This document shows positions 10,377 through 21,976 of a DNA stretch of 64,000 nucleotides, piece by piece; position 1 is the stretch's first letter; every line of letters begins with the position of its first letter. The DNA lies in NCBI GenBank assembly GCA_905331475.1, contig CAJNYU010000847.1:1-64000 (forward strand), in the 5' to 3' direction. The position numbers were made by a program, and so were the translations under genes. This stretch comes from Rotaria socialis (Eukaryota > Rotifera > Eurotatoria > Philodinida > Philodinidae). The notes under the pieces were generated by a model that was not told the origin of the DNA, searched no databases, and saw only the letters and a program-made list of their open reading frames with translations.

Positions 10377-13300
10377 ATGGGCAAATCCTCGAAGAAAAAA
10401 GATCATAAACATAAAAAGCATCATCGTTCAGCATCATCGTCATCGAATTCGAGCAAAGTTAGATGAAGCATAATTTTTAATTTGAAAAAATCATCATTCG
10501 ATATTTTTTTTAAGGATGAAGGGCAATGGCAAGAAATTGTTCGCGATGATAAAATTAATGATGCTCTTGGTGGTGCTGTGATGAAAGGGCCAACAATGCC
10601 AACACCAGCTGATTTAGAACAAATAGTAAATGAAAACTTTGCAAAATTGCTTTTTCTTATTTTGAAAATTTAGGAAAAAGAAAAAAGTGTACCAGTCGCC
10701 TTTGCTCTTGAACCATTTGATTTTGATTCAATTGGTAGTTATCGACGAGAAGACAAACAAGCGGCAAAAAAGGCACAATCTTTGGCTGAAATGGAGGTTA
10801 GTTTATTAAAATTATCTAACTCATTTGCAATATTATTAGTTTTTGTTCTGAAAAACAAAATAGGTAATTATGAATGAACGTGAATTAAATCCAAGTTTAC
10901 GTAAACAATCAGCTCCAATTAAAGAACCAAAAACAAGTAAAGTTGGTGATGCTGGTCTTGAATGGCATCAACGAGCTTTTGAACGATGTAAACAACAAGC
11001 GAAGGAGGAACAACGTCCTTTAAATGAAATTGTTTCTGCACGATACGGTGTAAGTTATTTCATAGAATTTTTATATCTTTTCAGTAATTTCTTTTGTTTA
11101 GTCTATGGAAAAATTAATGGCATTGATCAACGATGCTGAGGATCTTCATCATCATTCATCTAGTAAGAAGAAATTTCTTCATCCAAATGAAAAAGGTGAT
11201 CGACACGATCGACATCATCATCATCATCACCATCACCATCATCATAGCGAAAAACAATCATGGAAAAGAACTACATACGATGATAAGCAAGAGTCAATAC
11301 CAAAAAAACAAGCACGTACAGATGAACAAGAAGAAACTAAAACAGTTGATGTTGAGCCAAAACATGATGAAGAAGATGATGAATTAATATCCGAAGAAAA
11401 TCTTTTGGAATTACGAAAACAACTTATACGAGCAGAACTTGCTGGTGATGATGTAAGATTTGAATCAGTTTTGTAATAACGAAAAACTCAATTATTTACT
11501 TGTTAGGAAATGACTGAATTACTTCGTAACGAAATAAAAAACATTGATAATCTTCGTGGTAAACCACAGCATGATCCTGCTGGTGAACAACAACAACAAC
11601 AACAGTCAGAATCGAATGATCCGAAAATTCTTGTATTAACAACAATTGATCGATACGGTGTTGAAAAACCTGTTCATAGTGCATATGAACAACGTCATCA
11701 AAATCAATATGGTCAAGTATTGAAACGTGATCGTCGAAAAATGAAAAAAGAAATGAGAAAAATGCGTGACAATGATAAAGATCCAGAACGAGAAGGTTTA
11801 TCATTGACTGATCTTGTTGAAATGGAAAGACATTCAACGACAAATACAATGCCAGTTTTACCAAGTAATAGAAGCAATCAAAGTATAACAGCTGATCGAC
11901 AAATAATAGCGTCAACACGTCATTTGTCCGGTTGGTCACGTATACAAGCATTGGCTGAACAGAAAAAACGACAAAAAACATTTGAACAATGTTGGTTATG
12001 TATTGAAAATCTTTCGAAATCTTATATTTTCGGTTTACTTGATCAATGGTTTCTGTGTGCGCCACCACAAGAATCACTTGTTGAGGGACACTGTTTTATC
12101 GTGCCCATTCAACATACATCTAGTCGATTTCAATTAGGTGAGAAATTGATTCGAATACATTTAATATTAATCTACATCAGCCTAAGTTAATCTTATAACA
12201 GATTATCTGCAATAAGAAAGTAGGCATAGTGAAATCATAGTATTTTAGGGAAACTTGGATTTCTTTAAAATTAGTTCTATTTTTGCAGGATCCTATTTTG
12301 TTTTATGAAAGGAATATAAATAAGAACCAGAAGACAATTGTTAGTAATCATCAATTTATAAAAATAAATAAAAGTAATGATGAATTAGAATATGCAAATA
12401 ATTGATTTAAGAAAATGGACGAATAAATCATGATGCATTTCTGTAATAATAGTAAAACAAGAAGTGATAATCAGTGCGCCTACTAATTTTACGTGTTCTA
12501 GACGCACAAGCGACTAGGTTTGATCGTTTTCTTAGACTCCGAGTAAATAAATACCTACTTAAGAACTGATTCCGAAAATTATCTGCTATAAATTTTCGAT
12601 TCGATTTTTTTTCTTGTTAAATATCACTTTATTTTCGCTCGTATAGATTTAGAGTACAGTAAACTGGATAAGATATGTAATATCATTTTAATAATTGTAA
12701 AGTATTTTATGAGTTAGAATGTCAACGGCCACTTATATGTAACCAATCAGTTTTTTTTTGTCAGTAATTTAATCTAGGATAGAGAAAGAAAATTTTCATG
12801 AATAGAATATCAAATTATCAAAAAATAAAGTTAAGCTGAAGTATTTTTTTACACATATGCACAAGTGATATCGAGTGTTTACATTGGATTAGTCAAAACA
12901 TAAAACAGCTAGAGAAACGAATAAATGAATCGTATTTATCTTAGCTGCTGGATAAACGAATAAATAGTAAAATCAAAAGATATGTACACAGTCAAAATGA
13001 ATAGAATCACATTACCGTTTATCATAGTTTATGTCAAAGAAAATCGAACTAATGCTAACTATAGTTTATATTAGCCAGAGAAGTATACTGTGTGCCTAAT
13101 TGTTACTGTCAGAAAAGTTCTTTTATCTATAAATAATCTCTGATAAACCCTCCCACGCTTCTTTGGCAGCACAACTAATCAATTGTATGCTGCTAATACT
13201 CATCGTATTACATATTTCTGAAAAAAAAAGCGCAGACTTGTAAGTATCTGCTGACTAGTTGAAGTCAACATGAATAGTTTTGATATACTTTTACTGTTAT

Positions 13301-14073
13301 GTTGAACTTTGATCTTTAGATATTCTTTCAAGGACATTCAGAAGAGAGTAAGATGATAATATGAGCTAATTTGAATAATCAATCGAACTACTTGACAGAC
13401 ACCTTATCATTAAAGACAAACATTGAATGAGAAGTAAGACAAAAAGAAAACGTATATTGAAGATACAGATTTTAGAACAACATTCACTCGTTATTGCATA
13501 AAAAAACTATTTTAAAAATAATTTATTCTAGACGATGATGTTCTTTCTGAACTTGATACATTAAAAGAACAATTAACTGATTTATTTCGTAAAAATTATA
13601 ATCAAGTACCAATATTCCTTGAAACATTTAAAAATCCTCGTTTACTACCACATTTGTATATCGAATGTATTCCAATTCCAATCGAACAAGCTAATTTAGT
13701 TCCAATGTATTTTCGTAAGGCATTACTGGAAAGTGAATCAATGTGGTCAACCAACAAGAAACTTATTGAATTGAATAATCGCCGTTCACGTACATTGAAA
13801 TCTGTTTTACCCAAAGGTTTACCATATTTCTGTGTTGAATTTCCAGCCGACAAAAGTAAAAATGAAAATCTTTATGGTTACGCACACATGATTGAAGAAC
13901 GTGGCCAATTTCCATTATATTTTGGTCGAGAAATTTTAGGAGGTCTAATGGAACTCGATAATCCATTATTATGGATGAGACCATCGAGTAAAGAATCTGA
14001 AGATATTGTTGAAAAGAAATGTACATATTTAAAACAATTATGGAGAAAAAATACAAATAAAATATCAACATAG
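10377..14073 (+). CDS. CWF19L2: CWF19-like protein 2 (spliceosome-associated, HIT-like)
   Basis: Seven exons join in frame to 674 codons: 10377-10457, 10515-10625, 10674-10796, 10864-11049, 11102-11452, 11507-12137 and 13532-14073. The N-terminus is Lys/His/Ser-rich (KSSKKKDHKHKKHH), followed by a charged region with an 11-His run at 11213-11245. The CwfJ C-terminal domain 1 contains CWLC, then EGHCFIVPIQHTSS (HIT-type histidines). Domain 2 contains YIECIPIPIEQANLVP, PKGLPYFCVEF and FPLYFGREILGGLMELDNPLLW. The family acts in late spliceosome disassembly and lariat turnover in the nucleus. Introns are 48-64 bp except the last (12138-13531, about 1.4 kb), which separates the two C-terminal domains and has no visible content. 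The gene stops 32 bp before the next start codon on the same strand. Confidence 0.93.
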
Positions 14074-14105
14074 TTGATAACTATTTTGTTTTTGTTTTCT
14101 TCTAG
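14074..14105 (+). promoter_or_regulatory. Candidate trans-splice acceptor in a 32-bp intercistronic gap
   Basis: The gap between the CWF19L2 stop and the convertase ATG is only 32 bases and ends TTTTGTTTTCTTCTAG directly before ATG, which is a strong pyrimidine tract plus AG. An AATAAA hexamer lies at 14056-14061, inside the last CWF19L2 codons, at the right distance for cleavage in the gap. No room exists for an independent promoter. This is the expected layout of an operon resolved by spliced-leader trans-splicing, a process reported in bdelloid rotifers. Confidence 0.55.
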
Positions 14106-17100
14106 ATGTATAAGATTTATTTATTTATTTTATTGTTGTGTATTTTAACTGTTCATACGTATCAAGATGAGAATGATGGTGATGATGATTATGATGAATT
14201 TATTGATATTGGTGTGCGATTAACTGGTGACAATCGAGATTATCTTATAGCAGATCTTATTGCAGAAGAGAAAAATTTATTTAATGCTGGAGATGTAAAT
14301 ATTATGAATAAAATTATCTATTCAATATCGATTGTTTTTCCTTTTAAAATAGATTCCTGGTATTGGTTTACATCATTTTCGTATTGAAAGAAAACATGGT
14401 CGAAGATCTAAACGTGCAATTGATGAAACAATTGAAGATTTAAAACATGATGAACGAGTAATTCGATCATTGACTTAAGATATAATATTTAGAACGAGCG
14501 TTGTGCTTTTTGTTTAGATTGAATTTGTAACTGTAGGTGAATCATTAGAAAGACAAAAGCGAGAGTTCACAAACGATGATGAATTAGAAGAATTATATAA
14601 ACAATATCGACGTTGGAAATATGACCAATTACCTATTGATATGGACTTAACTATAGATAATTCTTCATTTAAAATGTCTTTTGATGATACTTATTATCGA
14701 AAACAATGGTATTTGGTAAGTACATCTTGAAAATATACGTATGTTACCTAAGTTTTTTTTAAACATAAGAAACAAAGTAAAGAATTGCACTTTTTGATAC
14801 ATCTTACAAAAAACAGAAATATATATTCCATATCATCGATTGAAGTAAATGTCATCCACTAAATTATTATATTTTTCATTAAAATGTGTTAATATTGTAC
14901 ATTCCCAAAGAAAAATGGATACGATTGTGACATATAAATACCGAATCATTCGCATGATGTGAAAATAATTTGATATATTTTGTTAATTATAACAGATGTT
15001 TGTCAAATACTTTTTACGCCTGTGTTTTACATTATCATGTTTGAGATGCTATCTGCATAATATTACTTTAAACATTGTTTTGTAAAACTGGCAGTTTTAA
15101 TATGTTGTAAAAACGAAAGTGTCACTCATCAATGATTTTATTTAATCATTGTTTTTTTTAGGAAAACGAAGGTCAATTAAATACTCCAGCCAATCATGAT
15201 ATTAATGTTATTCCAGCATGGTTAGCAGGATATTCTGGTAAAGGTGTAACAATTTCTATAATTGACGATGGTCTCGATCATAAACATCCAGAATTGATTG
15301 ATCGATATGTAAGTGTGAGAAAAAAATGATTTACTTTTTTTTTGGGGGAAATAGATTTTTTTTCTCATCTGTTAATTAATTGGGAGACAAAAAAAGAATA
15401 CGATAATTTTTCTCTATCCATATATTTATTTGGGATGTTAATATTCTTTTATGCGCTTAGCAACCTCAGTTAAGTTATGATTTAAATGATCTTAACGATA
15501 CTGAACACGATCCAAGTCCAAGAACTTACGATAGTTCAAATAAGTAAGATGAGAATGCAAAATATTATAGAATCTTACTAATCTAACACTTCAAGTATTC
15601 TATTAACTGACATGATGTGTGTGTTTGTGTGAATGCAGTGAATGCACGCTCCTCTTCTTATTCGCTCGCTTTTCATTACTCTAAAAAATTTTATTAATTA
15701 TTAACCATTTCCTTTTAGTCATGGCACTCGTTGTGCTGGAGCATCATCTGGTAAAGCAAATAATGGTATTTGCGGTGTCGGAGTTGCTTATAATTCAAAT
15801 ATTGCTGGTAAAATCAAATTAGAAAAGAAAACATCCTAATCTTTTTTACATTCCGCCCCTCCCCTTCCCCCATTAGGTATTCGACTGCTTGACGGGCGTA
15901 TTACAACATTGTTGGAAGCACGTGCACTAACACTATTTGCTGTTAATACATCTATAAAAAGTGCATCATGGGGGTAAAAATCAATATTATTATTATTATT
16001 ATTGTAACAAATTAAGTTTTATTTAGACCAACTGATGATGGAACAAAGATGGAAGCACCAGGTGCACTTGTCAATGCTGCTTTAGATTATGGTGTTACAC
16101 ATGTAAATATTTTCGTTTAGTCAGAATACAACTAATTTTATTCGTTAATAAATTTTAGGGACGCCATGGTAAAGGTATACTATTTGTTTGGGCATCGGGT
16201 AATGGTGGAACAGCTGGTGATGATTGTGGTGCTGATGGATACGTATCTCATCCGAATGTAATTTCAATTGGTTCAATAAATCATTTGGGTAAAACAACCT
16301 ATTTCGGTGAATTTTGTCCATCGACAATGGCCGTTGCTTATACTGGTGGTCGTCATGCACGATCGATACGTGAACCATTTATACCAGTAGGTGTTGTTGC
16401 TGCTGATGTTGGTGGAAAATGTACTACAAAATTTTTTGGTACATCTGGTGCTGCACCAGTTGTTGCTGGGGGCTTAGCACTTGTACTTGAAGCTAATCCA
16501 GAGTTGAGTTATCGTGATGTGATGCATATCATAGCTGAAACAGCTCGTATACCAAGTTTATCCGAAACAGATGACTGGATAATTAATGGAGCCGGTTTTC
16601 ATGTTAGCGATAAATTTGGTTTTGGCGTATTAGATGTTGGACAAATGATTGGTTTAGCACAAAATTGGACAAATGTTAATCCAAGATATGATTGTTATCA
16701 TGAATACAAAGGTTCTAGTCTGTAAGGATTTATCTTAAAGTTTTCTTTTTAAAATATTTTAATTGTTTGGTTCTTTTTAAAATATCTTTTAGTCCATTAG
16801 GTATTGGTGCTACTGTTGAAATGCATATTGATGTCGATAAATGTGAGAATGTAACAAGTCTTGAACATGTCCAAGCTAATGTATCCTTTACTTTTCATCG
16901 TCGTGGTGATATCAAAATTACATTAATATCACCAAGTGGAACACCTTCGGAATTACTTTCCTATAGAGATCCTGATGCTTCGAACAAAGGTATCTTTTGT
17001 GTGCTGATTTTTCTAAGGACATACTAGATTCAATTGTATGAATACTCCTTTCTTATGAAGAAACGTTTTTCAACCGATAGTAAGCAGTGAATAACTAATT

Positions 17101-17652
17101 TTTCCTAAATCGTAGGATCATTTAAAGGAATTTACACTTAAATTTTCAGGGTATTTAGAGTAACTTACAATAAATCTATTATATAAAATAATGACATATT
17201 TTATTTTCCGAAATTACGTTGCTGATATTTCCTATCTATATTTAATTCTAGGCATAAAATATTTTCCATTTATGTCTGCACATAAATGGGGTGAATCTCC
17301 AATCGGTCGTTGGACATTACGTATGGAAACTCGTTCACCACAAAATGAAGGATCCATTAAGTCAGGATCTTTCGATGATACAGGTGAAATAAGCTATTTT
17401 GGATTACGTTTGTACGGTTCCTATGCATCGCATGACGAGAAAAATAATATTCAAAAACGTCAAGATTCAAACGCATTTGTACCAACACAACGTGAATTAG
17501 AATGGATATATAAACGAGAATTATCAATACGCCAATCACCCAATGTTATGCAAAAACGTGATTATCAAAATGTAATGGATGAAAGACAAGCTCCTAAAGA
17601 AAATTCTCAGCAATCTTTATTTTCCTCATTTCGTAAAACATTTGGTTTTTAA
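14106..17652 (+). CDS. Kexin/furin-type proprotein convertase (subtilisin family S8)
   Basis: Eleven exons join to 714 codons. The signal peptide is [20 protein letters not shown]. The prodomain carries two convertase sites, GRRSKR and the likely primary site ERQKR. The catalytic domain shows the triad Asp ([13 protein letters not shown]), His (HGTRCAG) and Ser ([11 protein letters not shown]), with the oxyanion Asn in WASGNGG (Asn as in furin, not Asp as in PC2). SASWGPTDDG is also present. The P domain includes [14 protein letters not shown] and the closing GLRLYGSY. Cysteines equivalent to furin 211, 303, 333, 360, 450 and 474 are present. There is no Cys-rich region or membrane helix. The 80-residue tail has KR pairs (IQKRQ, YKREL, MQKRD), so the enzyme is probably soluble in the secretory pathway. 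Exons: 14106-14294, 14353-14457, 14518-14715, 15162-15308, 15461-15543, 15719-15807, 15877-15973, 16027-16102, 16159-16721, 16793-16989, 17252-17652. Confidence 0.93.
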
Positions 17653-19228
17653 CGAAAACAAAGAAAGCTGCAATCACCGGTGTGATGTTTTTTGTTTCTA
17701 TGTCGTTTTGTCTTTACATGTGCATATTCTCGATGTGCATATGAAGTATTTATAAAAGTATTGTTTCTAATTTTGTTTTCTACTGTGAATCGAATGGCAA
17801 TAATCTGTGTTCCTTTGATTTTATTATTCCCATCTATCTTACTCAATTGAATTATACATTTTCTTCTTTTGTGTGATTAAGTTTTATTATCTAACGATGA
17901 GAATTATCGAATAAAGAATCTCCAACTGTCAGACTCATTGAAAGAGGACTCTTCACGTTTTTATAAATTAATCAATTGATGATTTTTGAAGAAAACAAAA
18001 CACATGAGGCAAACTGTTATTGTGCTTGGAAGTTCAAAAATAAACTTTTATAACTGACATGTCATGTTGTTAGTCATAAATCATGATCCAACACAAAATA
18101 AATCGTAAAGCGATATTTAGTAAAGATGTCATACGTCAAATGTGACGTAAATGGAATAATCAAAGATGAAATTGGAGTTTAAAAATAAAATAATATTGTT
18201 GATCATATCTAATTGAAACGAACAATGTCGAAAATTTCAACAATAATATTTACTTCAAACTAAATACAAATTTTCAGACTTAGCTCTGCCAAATTAAGAT
18301 AGAATGATTATTATCTTTTTGTAAAAATTAAACTCCGATATCGCAGTCATCTTATGTTTGAATTCAATCAAGACTGCAGCAATAAATCGCTTGAAAATTC
18401 TCTTGTTAAAACGAATGGTGTAAAAAAGTTGCATTGTTTTACAATGGTGAAGTTTCATAAAAACGAGTGATTTCTTCTTCACTCTACCGTTCACTGCTGC
18501 CACGTTGGCGATTTACTCGGTTAGCATTACTGTCATGCTCGATTATGATTTATGATGATTCTGCAGTGTCAGCAAATATTATTGCTCTCAAATTTATTTC
18601 TAGTAATGAAAGTATTTGAATTCTAAATCTTTAGTCAATGTGTATGCAGTCTGATAATTTGCTGGATAAAACAAACATTGCTTGACTGCAATCATTCACA
18701 AAGGAGAACTTACAAAAAATCTACAAGCTCTCTTTAAATATCTCTTTAGAACCTATATTAACTGAAATGATGAGTGTGTCACAACTCGAGTTCTCCTCTG
18801 GTGTGCATGATTTTGTAAATATCGGCATAAGCGAACAAAATATTTCATAGAAAACATAATAATTGATTTTGATATAGTTTTCAATTGATACATCTCTAGA
18901 TTGTTGTTTATAAAGTAAATTAATAAACTAGAAAAAGAAAATAGTATCGTATTCTTGCTGATGTTTAAAAGTTTCATCGAAATTCTAGTTAAAATCTGTT
19001 GAATATAATTCATACAGAGTATTGATCATTCTTAAGTGATAAATTTTCACTTAATTATCGATTGCATTGGAGACAATATCTCTTATTCTGTGCGCAAAAT
19101 TTTTGAACTAATTATTTTTATTAATATTTTTTAATTAACGCAGTCTTTTTATTTAAAAATAGGCACGTTTTTCATAACACTGCGATATATAATAAGGTAT
19201 TCGCTTAGCATATTGATATAGAAGACGA
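17653..19228. other. Intergenic between convergent genes, no gene seen
   Basis: Holds the 3' ends of the convertase (plus) and the NME5-like gene (minus). Short open frames at 18294-18503 and 18753-19013 (minus) lack any recognisable feature. Confidence 0.6.
17910..17915 (+). terminator. Polyadenylation signal AATAAA of the convertase gene
   Basis: AATAAA lies 258 bases after the convertase stop codon and is the first perfect hexamer noticed there. It would also serve CWF19L2 if the two genes are co-transcribed. Confidence 0.4.
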
Positions 19229-20090
19229 TTATTCATTATTTGTGGATGGTGCGGTCACAGTGAGACTTAGTTTTGGTTTATAAGGATTTATTTCCATGAG
19301 TTTATCCGCTAACCATACCTGTAAAAAAAACAATCAAGTATATCACGATTTTCAAAACAGAAATATCTTACCACTGGATCTTTAGGTTTCTCTTTACATA
19401 AAGCAGTTAATGCTTTGATTAGTGTTTTATTCACGTTTTGTTCAAGATAGTCTGTTGCTGGTGGTCCAGTTGGAATTGGCTCAACAACACCTGAAAATAA
19501 GAAAAATTTTCATTTCGAATTCTGCCTATAGAATTTTTGTTCTACTTACAATTCGGAAAGAAAAATCGAATTTCACGTTCAGCACTAACAGCACTATCAC
19601 TACCGTGAACCGCATTCTTCTGTTCATTTGTTCCAAACAATGCTCGAATACTACTCGAGGCGAAAAATGAATCAACAGAATTAAAAAAGACAAATTCAAT
19701 TATGAAAACCTGTCTGGATGTGTTTCTTTTGCCACATTTGAATTTGTTGGTCCAATTAAATCTCGCCATTGTTGTATTGCATTTTCCTTAGCTAAAACCA
19801 TAGCAACAACTGGAGCGCTTGTCATAAAAGCAACAAGACTTGGAAAAAATTTTTTCCCGTAATGTTCACTATAAAAATCTGAACATTGTTCAGCTGTTAA
19901 TGTTATACGTCTTTTCTAATCAAAAATAAAGATAATAGGAAAACAGAAGTAGAAAATTCAAACAAACTTCGAGAACAGTGAAACCATGTTTTAGAATAAT
20001 AGTTTCGATTTCATCAGCTTTGTTAATAGCATCAGGTTTAACTAAGGCTAGCGTACGTTCGACAAATATTCCATGCTTCGAAAAATCCAT
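19229..20090 (-). CDS. NME5: NME5-type nucleoside diphosphate kinase with Dpy-30-like tail
   Basis: The start ATG is at 20090. Exon 1 (20090-19968, 41 codons) gives MDFSKHGIFVERTLALVKPD. Later exons give the NDK fold with YSEHYGKKFFPSLVAF, SIRALFGTNEQKNAVHGSDS (catalytic His in NAVHGSD) and AEREIRFFFPN. The tail has LTALCKEKPKDPV, VWLADKLMEINPYKPKL, which is the Dpy-30-like segment that follows the kinase domain in NME5. NME5 belongs to group II NDKs, often weakly active or inactive, and sits in ciliary axonemes at the radial spoke. A ciliary role fits a rotifer-like animal. The four introns are short (about 50-80 bp) with GT-AG ends on the minus strand. An acceptor-like gattag lies 9 bases before the ATG. 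Confidence 0.9.
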
Positions 20091-21018
20091 TTGAGATTTC
20101 TAATCACTTGTTACTAAACCTTCAAGATTATTTGTTTTGTTGTCGATTTATTTGAGAACGTCCACACTACTTTCAATGAATATCTAGAATAAAATATTCT
20201 TCTTACATTTATTTTCATAGACGTACAAGCAGTGTATACCAAAATGATTATTTAAAAAAAGAATTTAAACAAAAAAAGAACAATAAAAAGAATGATTATA
20301 TTTTTCTCTAACTAGAAACTAATAAGTTCTTGATAAATACTTTTACAATTTTTAATATCAACTATGTTAATAATGCGTATGTACGATGTAACAAATCTAT
20401 TCATTAAAAGCAACCTAGATCACCGTATATGGGTCAACATTAGCAGGACAGATTCGAAAATGAATTGAATCCTAGAGACAGTATTCCGAACGTTTGCATG
20501 CCTAGGAACTTTCCCGGCAAGTTCTAACCAATTTGTTTTCTTTTGGTCGTGAACAAGGAAAAGTCATCTTAAAAATCAGCCAATGTGCTAGTCCAAAATT
20601 AGCGCACCTTAGCTTTTTTTTATCAATTACTGGAGCTTTAGTTTTGTCTCCTGGAGACTGATTTTTCTCTAAGCTTCTGATGAATTCGAGCTAAACTCAT
20701 TCGTATGTAAACTTAAGAATCATCGAGTTGGGGTAGTTTGTTCGGGATTGTGGTAAACCTCTCGTTAGTAAAGCAGAACTTTTACTAGCAAAAATTTTCC
20801 TTGAAATAAAATCTATTCGAGATGACGATAAAGTAACTTTAAACAGTATTTTTTTAATATTTTCTTTTATTATTTCTTCAAATTGTTGTCATAGTTAAAC
20901 CTCTCGACAAATTTTACAAAATCAATAGATGTCACGTACTCATCTATAGTGATTGGTTATAGAAAAACAAGCCGTTTCTTTCGTTCTTTTTTCTTTTTTT
21001 CTCTTTGATTTGTAAACA
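20091..21018. other. Intergenic, divergent upstream region
   Basis: Upstream of the NME5-like gene (minus) and of the NmrA-like relic (plus). I see no gene, array or clear motif. Confidence 0.55.
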
Positions 21019-21362
21019 ATGGCTCCAGCAACTGAACATGAAAATACAGAAAACAATAAAGTAATTCTAGGTGCTACAGGAGTCACTGATTTACAAATTG
21101 TTAAACAAGTATTAGAACGAGACTATCAAATAACAGCACCTCTAAGAAGTACAGAATAATTGGGATATATCGAAAATAAAAAGCTTGAGTTATTTTCTTT
21201 TCTTATATATATACTTTTTTGTACAAAATTAATTAGAGTACTATTTGCAAGATAATGCAATGTGATGTAATGAATCTAACAGATTTGAGTAAAAGTACAC
21301 GAGGGCTGACTGCTGTTTTATCGGCTCTTGGCTATGCGTTAGTCTTTCAATATGGTCGATAG
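21019..21362 (+). pseudogene. Decayed NmrA-like NAD(P)-binding protein
   Basis: The ATG at 21019 opens a frame with KVILGATGVTDLQIVKQVLE and DYQITAPLRSTE followed by TAA. Reading through the stop continues sensibly (LGYIENKKLE). After an intron-like AT-rich gap (about 21190-21236, ending aattag) the theme resumes: MQCDVMNLTDLSKSTRGLTA and VLSALGYA. This order matches atypical short-chain dehydrogenases of the NmrA/SDR_a5 type: a GATGxxG dinucleotide-binding loop, the strand with R for NADP, then xGDVxD and the VISALG strand. The last Gly of the loop is Asp here, a nonsense codon sits where Lys is usual, and the rest of the fold is missing. It is therefore a truncated remnant. Confidence 0.65.
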
Positions 21363-21601
21363 CTTTTTATTAAGATTCCATAAAAATCAATTGTAACAGC
21401 TATACTTAATGCGCATATTAACATGATTCATTGGAATCAGTTCAATGCACTCTAAATGTAAATAAAGTTATATTTTTCATCGAGAAAAATGTACCTGTAT
21501 ATGTTTTTCTTTTCTTTTAATGATTCATGTAGATGAACCATATAAATATTTATATCTAATACGTTCATTGATATCTCGCATTCTTGACTGCAATGTTTAA
21601 T

Positions 21602-21809
21602 ATGGAAGAATATTTAAAAGAATGTCAAGATTCTGTTTCAGTTAATAAACCTTTTATTGGTAAGTTGAAATTAAATTGATTCCATACTTTTACTGTTTTT
21701 TAAATTTTATTTAGAAAAAAAGTCAAAACTTAGTGAAAATCATTATTATTTTCTTGATCTATCAACAGCAAAATGTAGTTTGCTTTATGTTAGATATATT
21801 GAAAAATAA
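21602..21809 (+). CDS. Tiny two-exon ORF of unknown function (doubtful)
   Basis: MEEYLKECQDSVSVNKPFI is followed by a donor gtaagt and an acceptor tttatttag that join in frame to EKKSKLSENHYYFLDLSTAK and a stop, 50 residues in total. The splice signals look real, but I recognise no family. It may be an incomplete gene, a micropeptide, or a leader exon for the FET-like gene 168 bp downstream. Confidence 0.25.
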
Positions 21810-21976
21810 ACAATATACTTGGCAAGGTATTGTTATTGATACGGGGACGAAATAATGCCTAAATCTGCATAGAAAAATAATTAATTAATAAGCTAAATTA
21901 TATAGATTTCAATTATTTGGTTGGGACGGAATCATAAAATTTTATTCTAAATTTTCAGATTAATTATTTTTAAAGG

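Noticed and set aside
11496-12077. 193-codon open frame on the minus strand
   Set aside because: It is the exact antisense of CWF19L2 exon 6; its His/Asp/Val-rich sequence is the shadow of plus-strand codons.
16898-16920. RGD in the convertase P domain as a cell-adhesion signal
   Set aside because: RRGD is conserved throughout furin-like enzymes as a structural element; nothing specific here.
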